The translations under genes and the position numbers were made by a program. The notes beneath the pieces were generated by a model. The model saw only the letters and a program-made list of their open reading frames with translations, did no database searches and had not been told where the DNA came from. From Sva-07 sp963728195 (GTDB lineage Bacteria; Actinomycetota; Acidimicrobiia; Acidimicrobiales; Ilumatobacteraceae), in contig CAVSIX010000011.1 in the NCBI GenBank assembly GCA_963728195.1, positions 1-64,000 on the forward strand: DNA of 64,000 nucleotides. Reading direction: 5' to 3'. This document shows, piece by piece, positions 45,781 through 54,735 of this stretch (the stretch's first letter is position 1; each line of letters opens with the position of its first letter).

Positions 45781-46839
45781 GTGCGCGATCCGACCATCCT
45801 GCTCGACGAGGCCCGCGAGACCTACGGAGCGCCAGGAGCGATGGCGTACGTGGACGTCGCTGGCGCAGCGTGGTTCAGAGCCTCGGGTGCCGCAGACCTC
45901 GAGGGCGCACAGCTGTCGCCCACCACTCGGTTCCGGATCGCCAGCATCACCAAGCCCGTCGTTGCGTTCCTCGTGATGGACGCAGTCAACCGGGGCGAAC
46001 TGTCGCTCGACGATGTCGTGAGCCGATACGTCGGGGCGCCGCTGCGACCAGAACCGCCCATCACGGTGCGAATGCTGCTCGACCACACGAGTGGCATCTT
46101 CAACGTCGGCGACGAGAGCGACCTCGGCGCCGACATCGAGGCACTCGCCGATCCGCAGCAGAAAGCTCGGGCACTCGACCTGGCGACGGAATATCTGGCA
46201 GGTGAGCCGGTGAGGATGCGTGCCGAGTTGTACGTGGCGCTTGCGGAGACCCACGAGCGCTACGCCGCCCCAGGCGAGGACTACCACTACAGCAACCCGA
46301 ACTACCAGCTGGCGGTGATGGTGCTCGAACAGGCGACCGGGTCACCGTTCGACGAACTGCTGCGGACCCGGTTGGTCGAACCACTCGGTCTGGAGCACAC
46401 GACGACCGCTCCAGCCGACAGCGGGCTGCCCGAGATGCACGGCTACATGCCCGGCGCCGCGACCGGCGAACTGACCGACCAGACCGATGCCTTCTTGGCG
46501 CTCGGCAACGGTGGCAGCGGCGGCGTCATCTCGACTCCGGAGGAACTTTTCCGGATCATCCGAGCGATCGTCACCGGCGATCTGCTCCCGCCTGCGCTCA
46601 CCGCAGACATGCAGGATGCGACGCTGCAGTCCGACCTCGAATACGGCCTCGGCTTGGGACGTTACGACCTGTCGTGCGGCACGTTCTACGGCCACCAGGG
46701 ATCGGTCAGCGGCACCCAGTCCATCGCGTTGATGTCGAGCGAGGACTCGGACGGTGTGGTCCTCGTGTTCAATCTGGACGACGACACCGATCCGGGGATG
46801 CTGGCGATCGCCGAATCGATGGTCTGCGCTGCGCCCTGA
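45781..46839 (+). CDS. Serine hydrolase, beta-lactamase class C family
   Basis: A 352-aa penicillin-binding-like serine hydrolase. The active site is SITK (Ser55, Lys58). Tyr170-Ser-Asn172 is the YxN motif. HQGS (305-308) takes the place of KTG. MLLDHTSGI (98-106) is also typical. No signal peptide is visible from the GTG start, so it may be cytoplasmic, or the true start may lie upstream. It could act as an esterase or D-amino peptidase rather than a beta-lactamase. Confidence 0.85.
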   Translation: MRDPTILLDEARETYGAPGAMAYVDVAGAAWFRASGAADLEGAQLSPTTRFRIASITKPVVAFLVMDAVNRGELSLDDVVSRYVGAPLRPEPPITVRMLLDHTSGIFNVGDESDLGADIEALADPQQKARALDLATEYLAGEPVRMRAELYVALAETHERYAAPGEDYHYSNPNYQLAVMVLEQATGSPFDELLRTRLVEPLGLEHTTTAPADSGLPEMHGYMPGAATGELTDQTDAFLALGNGGSGGVISTPEELFRIIRAIVTGDLLPPALTADMQDATLQSDLEYGLGLGRYDLSCGTFYGHQGSVSGTQSIALMSSEDSDGVVLVFNLDDDTDPGMLAIAESMVCAAP

Positions 46840-47454
46840 ATGAATCGGAACGGGCAGGTTCCGTCGTCGACGCACCGACTCCGACGACTGCGATCACTCC
46901 ACCGCGAGACGCTGAGGCACTCGGGTCCCCGTGCTGTGCTCGCAACCTCGTGGACGCCGGTGCCAACGACCGGATGTTCGGCACGGGGGGTCGGGTCATC
47001 GACCACCTTCTTGCGGGCCAATCTGCGGCCGCAGGAGCGGGGCCGGTTCGCCAGCGTCGGCCCGACAGACAGCAACGTGGCGCTCGTCATCCGCGTGCTG
47101 CGAGGGTCGACCTCGACGCAGGCCTGCGGGCGGCGACGAAATGGACTTCGACCGGCGGTACTCTCAGCGGCATCGAGCTGTGACGGGACGGGAGGAACGC
47201 TTCTCGCCAATGGCTCCGAAGCACCTGCCACGCAGAGTGGTCGAGACGCAGAGTGGTCGAGCAATGGAGCGGTTTCATGTACCAACCAAGTACCAGCATC
47301 ACGGTGAACAGTGATGAACAACGCGGACTCACGGTCAACGAGAAATCGGCCGTTGAACAGGGGCGGAACTCATCTGGCAGGGCCCACGCACGATCACAGC
47401 GGGATACCTGATGGGTCGGCCCCGGCACACCTCCACGCGAACGGAACCATCTCG
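46840..47454. other. 615 bp without a convincing gene
   Basis: Open frames here lack recognisable segments. The only structure noted is a perfect tandem duplication of ACGCAGAGTGGTCGAG (47230-47245 and 47246-47261). Confidence 0.5.
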
Positions 47455-48114
47455 ATGACGGATCTCCTCGAACGCCGGGTAGTTCATCCGTCGGCTGTGC
47501 GTCGTTGGTGGTGGCTCGTTGCTGTCGCTGCCGGCCTCGTGCTCGGTCCGCTCGATCTCTGGGGACAGGTCAACACCGCATATCCGTGGGCACACCTCTT
47601 CAACTCTCCGGCGGTGTGGGCCGCTGCTGCATTCGTCTACGGACGATGGGTGCGCGAGCGGCCCGCGGCATTCGTCGGCGCAGTCATCGTGTTGGTGGTG
47701 GGAGTGGAGGCGTACTACCTCGCCGACGTGCTCGTGCGTGACGCCAGCAGATCGAATCTCACGTCGTCGACCGCAGCGGTGTGGCTCGCCGCGGCAGTCG
47801 TAGCCGGTTTGGTGTTCGGCACTGCGGGAAGCTGGGCCGCCGAGAGCTCGGGGTGGCGAGCGGTGCTGGGACGCACTGCGCTTCCCGCGATCTTGGGAGC
47901 GGAGGCCGTGCACACCCTGCTCCGACTTGCCAGCGAGCCAGCTGACGGGCGCCCCGACGATCTTGCTCAGTTCGCCGTACTGCTCGCCTCGCTCAGTGTC
48001 GCCGCCCTGATCGCGACCGCCCGCGGCACCGACCGGCGCACCGCTGTTCAGGTGATCGCCGCCACCGCAATCACAGCGACCGCGGTCGGAGCAGCCGCGA
48101 CCGCAGTCCTCTGA
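47455..48114 (+). CDS. Membrane protein of unknown function (DUF6518-like)
   Basis: A 219-aa protein with about six hydrophobic helices (WWWLVAVAAGLVLGPLDL, AWAAAAFVYGRW, FVGAVIVLVVGVEAYYLADV, AVWLAAAVVAGLVFGTAGSW). The ATG at 47455 gives a short charged N-terminus; an earlier start at 47311 only adds a low-complexity tail. The layout resembles proteins labelled DUF6518; this is from memory and unconfirmed. Confidence 0.65.
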   Translation: MTDLLERRVVHPSAVRRWWWLVAVAAGLVLGPLDLWGQVNTAYPWAHLFNSPAVWAAAAFVYGRWVRERPAAFVGAVIVLVVGVEAYYLADVLVRDASRSNLTSSTAAVWLAAAVVAGLVFGTAGSWAAESSGWRAVLGRTALPAILGAEAVHTLLRLASEPADGRPDDLAQFAVLLASLSVAALIATARGTDRRTAVQVIAATAITATAVGAAATAVL

Positions 48115-48347
48115 ACCCGACGCCGGGGCTCCGACGGGGAGGACGAACCTGGTGCTGCCGCCGGCAGGAAGCTGAGCTCGACCACTTCAGACATGGTTGG
48201 CCTGGTTGCGTTGAACGGTCATCGGTTACGCATGCTGCGCACTGCAGCGCTGGTCACGGAGCCAGTCCTGCGGCCAGCGCTGCGGGAGGCGCTTGGTGGG
48301 CGAACCGCTACGCGTCGGGACGTCGAGCGGGAACGGTCCCTGTCCCG

Positions 48348-48594
48348 TCAGGGGCATGCCCGACGCCGAGGTGGCTGTGCTCCCCGGTCGCCGCGAACGA
48401 GGTCCCGATCGGTCACCGGGCCCGGGACGAGATCGAGGTACGTGCCGTCGGGCGCTCGACGCTCTTCTCCGATCCGGTGATGATGCACTCCCCGGTCGGC
48501 AGAACGACGTGCGCCCGATTGTGGGCAGACGCGTAGCCGGCACGACGACTATTGCGGCAGCAACAGCGGCTGAGGTCAGAAGGTACTTGTTCAT
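48348..48594 (-). pseudogene. Small secreted protein, frameshifted
   Basis: A signal peptide (MNKYLLTSAAVAAAIVVVPA) continues in another frame as GYASAHNRAHVVLPTGECII and TGSEKSVERP, then in a third as DGTYLDLVPGPVTDRDLVRG before a stop. Two one-base shifts explain this. The family is not recognised. It may be broken or an assembly error. Confidence 0.6.
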
Positions 48595-48677
48595 GGTCGT
48601 GAACCTTTCTCGTGGTTTCATTGATGGGGTTTCCTTGCTTGCGTGTGACCCTGCGGATCACGTGCTCGCTCGGCGTG

Positions 48678-49184
48678 TCAGGAACAGTCGACGTCGGGGT
48701 TCCAGTCGTGGAACATCCCTGACGGATTGGGCTTCCAGACCCACGCATGGAGGATGTACCACCGAGCTTCTCGTTGAGCACGTGCAGCTCCTGACCGAGG
48801 TGGCGTTCGGTGTGCCGCTCTCCAGGCCGCCCTCGGCACGATCCACTCGACCGCGACCAGTCGGAGCGTCCCATTGGGTCGGGGCTCGTACACGAGACCT
48901 TCCGGCCGTAGCGGATCGAGCTCGGTGTCGTGGATCGCCTCGTGGTTGAAGTAGTGGTACCCCATTGCGCCGTCCGTCGGGTGCGCAATGCAGTGATCCA
49001 GCAGGAACGGTGCGACGTATCCGAGCCGGTGGCCGGCCTGCTCGGCAGCGTCGATGTCGTGGAATCGGGCGGTCGATGCCCGCACTTCGGACAGTTCGTT
49101 CTGGCCCGATGATGCCGACGCCGCCGAGGGCAGAGCCACGGCGGCCAACGCCGCCATGGCGGTGATGACTCTCGTGTTGTTCAT
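48678..49184 (-). CDS. Secreted protein of unknown function with two compensating frameshifts
   Basis: A 168-aa frame with a signal peptide (MNNTRVITAMAALAAVALPS..., cleavage near SASS). Conserved-looking segments are HCIAHPTDGAMGYHYFN, GLVYEPRPNGTLRLVAVEWI and LHAWVWKPNPSGMFHDWNP. The stretch between (about residues 120-143) reads better in another frame (HLGQELHVLNEKLG), so two indels appear to cancel. A good AAGGAG lies before the ATG. Function unknown; it resembles a secreted family I cannot name. Confidence 0.65.
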   Translation of the reverse strand: MNNTRVITAMAALAAVALPSAASASSGQNELSEVRASTARFHDIDAAEQAGHRLGYVAPFLLDHCIAHPTDGAMGYHYFNHEAIHDTELDPLRPEGLVYEPRPNGTLRLVAVEWIVPRAAWRAAHRTPPRSGAARAQREARWYILHAWVWKPNPSGMFHDWNPDVDCS

Positions 49185-49407
49185 GTCGTGCTCCTTGTCA
49201 GGTTTCGGCGACGTGCCGCCGCCGGATGGCTTGATCGCACGCACGAGACGAAGAGGGCTCGGCGTCTTCGTCGACCCCGCACGTGACGTGAGCTATCGTG
49301 CGCACCGGGCGGGCGGTCAATGGGGGCCGCTCGGGGTACAACACGGACACAGCAGGGGTACTGAACGGGCAATCCTGATCTTCGAGCCGACGTCCGGGTG
49401 GACGAGC

Positions 49408-51880
49408 ATGACTGGAGCCAACGACAACACCGAGTGGTCGTATGTCGAGTTCGGCACGCAGCTCCGCAGACGAAGGAGGGCGAACGACCTCACCCAGGAA
49501 GCTCTCGCTCGAAAGGCAGACTGCTCCGAGCCGACGGTGAAGAAGCTCGAGCAGGCATCGATCCTGTCGAGATCCACCATGACGGTCGCTTCGGTGGACA
49601 TCCGCCCGACGAGCACGACATGTTCATCGCGGCAGGAACGGGGGCCCGTCACCACGACATCGATCGAGCGCGCGCATCGGAAACCCCGGCTGCGGACGAC
49701 GTCAACCCGGTCACCACCATCCTCGGCGCTGAAACGATGACCGTCCACTGCTGGAACCGATTGGTCGGTCGCCGCGGCGACCTCGAGGCGGTTCCCAAGC
49801 TTCTCGAGCGAAGCCGGCTCGTCACGCTGCACGGTCCGGGGGAGTCGGCAAGAGCCGGCTGGCGGCCGAGATCGCGAGACGCTACGCATCTGGGTCGACG
49901 CTGTGGGTCGAGCTCAAGCATCTTGACGCCAAGAAGTCGGTGGACACAGTGATCGCACCTGCTCTGCAGGTCGGCCGTTCGGCTTCGGTGCCGCTACGAC
50001 AAGGCGTGAGTGCGCGCCTGGCAGACGACGATTGGCTCGTTGTCCTCGACAACTGCGAGGGCCGCATCGATGATGTTGCCGGCTTGTGTTCCGATCTGTT
50101 CGCCTCCTGTCGGCACGTTCGGGTCCTCGTCACATCGAGAGTTCTGACGCATCTCATCGGCGAAGTGCGGTGGCCTCTTCGCGGGCTGGACACGGCCAGG
50201 TCCCGGAGACGCATCGACACACAACCGAGTGACGCAGTGGCGCTCTTCCTCGACCGAGCCGGCTCGGCCAACCCGACACTGGCCGAAATGGTCGACACGA
50301 AAGCTTTGAACACAGCGGTCGATCCTTGGATTCGACGACGTTGGATGCCGTCGAATCGATCTGCCGCCGTCTCGATGGTTTGCCTCTTGCGATCGAACTC
50401 GCAGCCGCTCGGGTGGACCTCTATCCGCCAGAGGTCCTGGCGCGGCGCATCGATCAGGATCGTCGGTTCCTCTCCACCCGGCCTCCGCACGACGATCCGC
50501 GGTACTCCAACGTGGTCGAAATGGTTCAGTGGTCCTACAAGCTCCTGCACCCGGACGAACGGCGCTGCCTGCGTGCAGCATCAACGTTTCGTGGGTCGTT
50601 CGGGATCGACTCCGCCCACGCCGTCACGGCACCGGGTGCTTCGCTGCACGAGTTCGAGCAGACGTTCGGCAATCTCGTCGGATCGTCGCTCGTCAGCCGA
50701 ACCAAACTCGACAGCCCGGACTTTCACATTGCAGAAACCATTCGCACCGTCGTCTCCGAAATGATCGATGCGGCCGAGGAGCGGCAGTTCCGACGACTCC
50801 ACGCCCAACACTTTGCACAGCGGGCGGAACTTGCGTGGACTGACCTGTGGGGCGCACGAGCTCATACAGCACTGGCCTCGCTCGCTCGTCACCACGCCGA
50901 CTTCGTCGCCGCCACCGACTGGGCGTGTGAGACCGGCGACGCCGAGACAGCCCGACGCCTCACCGGCGCATTGTTCCGATATTGGGACATCCATGGCCAT
51001 CTCCTGGAGGGACTCGGGCTGTGCCGGCAGGCGTGCGCCGTCGAGGGCGACGCCCCACCGGAGATCGACGCCCGCGCCGCCAACGGGCTCGGCACGCTCG
51101 CGACTCTCGTCGGCGACGGCGAGACAGCGGTCGCGGCGTTCGAGCAGGCGATGTCCATCGCAGCCCGATCCGGACTCGGTCGCGAGCACTCATATGCGCT
51201 CACGTACCTGGGTCTGTGCGCCGCCTACGACGACGATCCGCACATCGCTGAAACGCTGTTGCTCGAGGCTGTGCACGTCGCTCGACGCAGCGACGAACCA
51301 GCGATCGAGGGATGGGCGCACGTCTTTCTCGGCGGGGCGGTCCACATGAGGCTCCAGGCGTTCGATGCCGCCCACGACTCGTTCTCACGCGCACTCGCTC
51401 TCCTGAACGGAGTGGACGACGAAGGGGCCGCTTGGTCGCTCGCCGGGATCGGCGCACATGCCCTCATGACCAGACCGGAGCCGTGTCTGAGCGAAGTGAC
51501 CCCGGGGCTGTTGGCCTTCATCGAGATGCGGGCGGGATGGGGAACCTCGGTCGCCGGGATGGTCGCTGGGATCTCAGCTGCCCGACTCGGTCGGCTCGAC
51601 CTCGCCGAACGTCTCCTGACGACCACCGACCGTCTCCGCCTGTCGATACGGGCAGCCAACCTGCCCGTGATGAACGATCAGTGGCGCGCCGAACTGGTCG
51701 CAGCGGTGGGCCGGACCCGCCAGCGTGTCGAAGGACTGCCGACGTCAGCTCCCATCGGTGAAGGGGACCCCCTGGAGCTGATCCACGAAATCGACGCTCT
51801 TCCACGACCTCGTCCGGGGTGGGCCGTAGGTCGTGGCTGGTTATTTATATCAAAGAGTAGAAGTAATGATCGGTCCGGAG
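49408..51880 (+). pseudogene. HTH/ATPase/TPR regulator broken by at least three frameshifts
   Basis: In order: an XRE HTH (EFGTQLRRRRRANDLTQEAL, SEPTVKKLE), a link read in another frame (DEHDMFIAAGTG), an NB-ARC-like ATPase and TPR repeats. Frames change at about 49607, 49840 and 50317. The second break lies in the P-loop itself: the sequence reads GPGESARAG, but one more G gives GPGGVGKSRLA. Walker B is LVVLDNCE. The 3' half alone is an open frame of 640 codons (DSTTLDAVESICRRLDGLPL, then TPR-like helices). Confidence 0.75.
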
Positions 51881-51922
51881 TAGCGTGGTCGACGAGACCC
51901 ACGACGACGAAGGAAGGCGATC
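51841..51922 (+). promoter_or_regulatory. AT-rich upstream region of the NO-stress operon
   Basis: TTATTTATATCAAAGAGTAG and the following bases stand out in this GC-rich window. ATCA (51849-51852) and TGAT (51867-51870) form a loose dyad. A GAAGGAAGG ribosome site precedes the ATG at 51923. It is a probable promoter/operator; which regulator binds is unknown. Confidence 0.4.
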
Positions 51923-52927
51923 ATGCAGACGTCAGTTCGGATCGATGGGGCCAACTGCCCCACATGTTTCAACGAGACCCTCGACGCTCTCGCCCACCTC
52001 GAAGGTGTGCGCCGGGTCCACGGTTCGTTCGCGGGACCGTGCATCGAAATCGATCACGACATCGAGCTGGACACGATCGACAGCACCATCCGGGGGCGCC
52101 TGCACGGCGTCGAGATGTTCTCGAACGAGATCCGCATGGTCCCGCTCGAACCTGTGCCGATGACCACGACGTGCGCTCACCATCGGCCCGAACCGGCGGC
52201 GGCGAGCGCACCACCGCACGGAACCGGGGGCACCGTCGATGCGTCGATGACGCTCGGTGAGATCGTCACCCGTCGCCCATCACTGGCTTCAGAGCTGGAG
52301 CGGCGCGGACTCGACTACTGCTGTCACGGCGGCCGGACGCTCATCGATGCCGCGGGTGAGTTGGGCTTGGACGGGGCGACCGTTGCCGACGAGTTGTCGG
52401 CGGTCGCAGTCGACGAGCCCGCCGAAGGGTGGGCGGAACTCACCCCGTCCCAGCTGGTCTCCCACATCGACACCGTCCACCATCGCTACCTGTGGGCAGA
52501 GCTCCCGCGAATCAGTGCGCTGGTCGACAAGATCACGGCCGTCCACGGCGAGCGCCACCCCGAACTGTTCGAGGTGCGACGCCTCTATGGCGAGCTGCGA
52601 GCCGACCTCGAGCCACATCTCGCGCGCGAGGAGCACGAGCTGTTCCCACTCCTGAGGCAGCTGGCCATGGCCGGCGACCGGTCCTCCGTGTCGACCCGAG
52701 ATCTCGTAGCGCAGATCGAGGGGCTGGCCGGCGAGCACGAGACGGTCGGTGCGCTCCTCGAGGAGCTGCATCACGTGACGTCCGGCTATGCGGTGCCGGA
52801 GGACGGGTGCGCAAGCTTCGCCGCGTGCTACCTCGCCCTCGCCGACCTGCAGGCCGACACCCACCTGCACGTGCACAAGGAGAACAATGTGCTCTTCCCC
52901 GCCGTTCGGTCCGCGGCTGCGAGCTGA
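51923..52927 (+). CDS. Metal-binding HMA domain fused to RIC/ScdA iron-sulfur repair protein
   Basis: A 334-aa protein. Residues 1-75 look like a heavy-metal-associated domain with CPTC (Cys12, Cys15). After a His/Pro linker comes the ScdA N-terminal motif DYCCHGG (131-137) and a hemerythrin-type di-iron domain (about 180-330, with HHRYLW, HLAREEHELFP, EHETVG and HVHKENNVLFPA). RIC proteins (YtfE/ScdA/NorA) restore iron-sulfur clusters damaged by NO or peroxide. The N-terminal metal domain is an unusual fusion. It is first in the operon with the membrane protein and hemerythrin. Confidence 0.88.
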   Translation: MQTSVRIDGANCPTCFNETLDALAHLEGVRRVHGSFAGPCIEIDHDIELDTIDSTIRGRLHGVEMFSNEIRMVPLEPVPMTTTCAHHRPEPAAASAPPHGTGGTVDASMTLGEIVTRRPSLASELERRGLDYCCHGGRTLIDAAGELGLDGATVADELSAVAVDEPAEGWAELTPSQLVSHIDTVHHRYLWAELPRISALVDKITAVHGERHPELFEVRRLYGELRADLEPHLAREEHELFPLLRQLAMAGDRSSVSTRDLVAQIEGLAGEHETVGALLEELHHVTSGYAVPEDGCASFAACYLALADLQADTHLHVHKENNVLFPAVRSAAAS

Positions 52928-54131
52928 ACAGAACATCGTCCCCACGGAAGGGCGCGGCGCCGCCGGCCGCGTAGCGCAGGTTCACGTCCAGACGCGCAGT
53001 GGCCTCGTGATGACGGGAGCATTCGCGGCGGTGGCCGTGGTCGCTGGCGTCGTCGGCAGTGGCGACGGCTGGTGGCTGCCGCTGCATCTCTTCGCCGTCG
53101 GTGCGTTGTTGACGGCGATCTCCGCTGTCACGCAGATGCTCGCCGTCACCTGGTCGACAGCCCCCGCCCCCCGGCCGGCGGTGGCCGCCACCCAACGATG
53201 GGTCCTGGCCGTCGGCGCGATCGCGTTGGTCTTCGGTCGGCAGTCCGGCCGCATGTGGTTGTTCGTGGCAGGCGGCGTCGCGGTGGTCGTGGCGATGCTC
53301 GGGCTCGCCGCGGTCCTCATCCGCATCAGACGTCAGGCGGTCACCGCACGATTCTCGCCCGCGGTCGAGGCCTACGTGGCCGCCGTCCTCGCCGGGGCCG
53401 TCGGGATGACGATCGGGCTCCTGCTCGGCACGGGCCGCGGTGGGGCGAAGTCGGTCGAGCTGCGAGACGTCCATCTGACCCTCAACGTGTTCGGGCTCAT
53501 CGGCCTGGTGGTCGCCGGCACCTTGCCCTTCTTCGCCGCGACCCAGGTGCGCACGAAGATGTCGCACTGGGCCACACCGATCGTGATGCGTACGACCACG
53601 GCCGTGCTCACGGGTGCGCTCACGGTTACCGCAGTGGGCCATCTCGCGGCACGACCGAGCGTCGTGGCCGTCGGCCTCGTGGCGTATGGGCTCGGCTTGG
53701 CCGCAATCGGCGCGACGCTGCCGATCTACGCCCGCAAGCGCCTGTCGTGGGCAGGACCCCGGGTCCTGCAGCTGGTGGCCGGGCTCGCCTGGTGGGCCGC
53801 CATGACCGGCGCCCTCGCGGTCACGAGCCTCCACGAGACCAACGACCGGGTGGTGCTGCAGGCGCTCGTGATCGGTGGGTTCGCGCAGATCCTCGTCGCC
53901 TCGCTCGCCTATCTCGGCCCGGTCCTGCGCGGCGGAGGACATCAACGTCTGAGCGCCGGGTTCGCCGTCACACGCTCGTGGACATCCCTTGCTGCCGGCA
54001 ATGCGGCCGCCATCGCAGCGCTCGCCGGCTCCGGCCGGGCCCTCGCCGCCACGCTGACGGTCTGGCTCGCCGACATCGCGATCCGAGCCGGACGACTGGT
54101 GTTCCCGACACGGCAGGTCGATCATGTGTGA
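52887..54131 (+). CDS. 12-helix membrane protein, NnrS/NirK-membrane-module-like
   Basis: About 414 aa of almost continuous hydrophobic helices (WWLPLHLFAVGALLTAISAV, VHLTLNVFGLIGLVVAGTLP, NVFGLIG, GLAWWAAMTGALAV). His residues near the helix ends could bind heme or copper. The arrangement resembles the membrane module found in front of actinobacterial copper nitrite reductases and NnrS-like proteins, from memory. Its start is uncertain: the ATG at 52887 overlaps the RIC gene, and GTG/ATG at 53007-53010 are alternatives. A role in NO handling follows from the neighbours. Confidence 0.72.
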   Translation: MCSSPPFGPRLRAEQNIVPTEGRGAAGRVAQVHVQTRSGLVMTGAFAAVAVVAGVVGSGDGWWLPLHLFAVGALLTAISAVTQMLAVTWSTAPAPRPAVAATQRWVLAVGAIALVFGRQSGRMWLFVAGGVAVVVAMLGLAAVLIRIRRQAVTARFSPAVEAYVAAVLAGAVGMTIGLLLGTGRGGAKSVELRDVHLTLNVFGLIGLVVAGTLPFFAATQVRTKMSHWATPIVMRTTTAVLTGALTVTAVGHLAARPSVVAVGLVAYGLGLAAIGATLPIYARKRLSWAGPRVLQLVAGLAWWAAMTGALAVTSLHETNDRVVLQALVIGGFAQILVASLAYLGPVLRGGGHQRLSAGFAVTRSWTSLAAGNAAAIAALAGSGRALAATLTVWLADIAIRAGRLVFPTRQVDHV

Positions 54132-54588
54132 CTACTGCGGGTGCCGCCGATCCGGTCCCACTGCCGAGCTCGCCGCCGAGCACGAACGCCTGCAGGAGCT
54201 GGGAGACCGATTGCACACGGCTCTCGACGACGGCGTCGACGCATCCGAGGTGTTCGACGAGTTCGTCGACCTGCTGCACATGCACGCCGCGAAGGAGGAG
54301 ATCGGTTTGTTCGTGCACGCCCGATCGTCCACTCCACTCGGCCACCAGATCGATGCGCTGTGCCTCGAACACGATGATCTGCACCGCTGGCTCTCCGACG
54401 GTGTCACCGGACCGCGCGTGCCCGACGCGCTCCGGTTGCTGGCGACCCACATCGATGATGAGGAGTACGACCTCTTCCCTCACATCTTCCACGCCCTCGA
54501 CCCGGAGCAGTGGGACGAGATCGAACTCGCCCACCGAGCAGTCGAAACCGTCTGGCACGAACCGACAGCCACCCGGAAGACATCATGA
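54124..54588 (+). CDS. Hemerythrin-domain protein
   Basis: A 154-aa four-helix di-iron protein. It starts MCDYCGC and has His and Glu residues placed as in hemerythrins (AEHERL, LLHMHAAKEEIGLF, LEHDDLHRWL, HIDDEEYDLFPHIF). It overlaps the membrane-protein gene by 8 bp. With the RIC-like protein upstream it fits a stress response to NO or oxygen. Confidence 0.88.
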   Translation: MCDYCGCRRSGPTAELAAEHERLQELGDRLHTALDDGVDASEVFDEFVDLLHMHAAKEEIGLFVHARSSTPLGHQIDALCLEHDDLHRWLSDGVTGPRVPDALRLLATHIDDEEYDLFPHIFHALDPEQWDEIELAHRAVETVWHEPTATRKTS

Positions 54589-54735
54589 TTCTCCATCACC
54601 GAGCCACCACCGACGCCGCCGTGTGGGTGTCTGAGCGGTCCGCCGACGGAGCCATGCGAGCGACGCATGCGAGCGATACGTCCCCCTGCGGATCGCAGTC
54701 GACGGGCATCGACACGGGCGTGTAGACACGAGGAT

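Noticed and set aside
46840..47307. A 155-residue open frame on the plus strand
   Set aside because: No recognisable segment, and it has a repeat and low-complexity parts. Not called as a gene.
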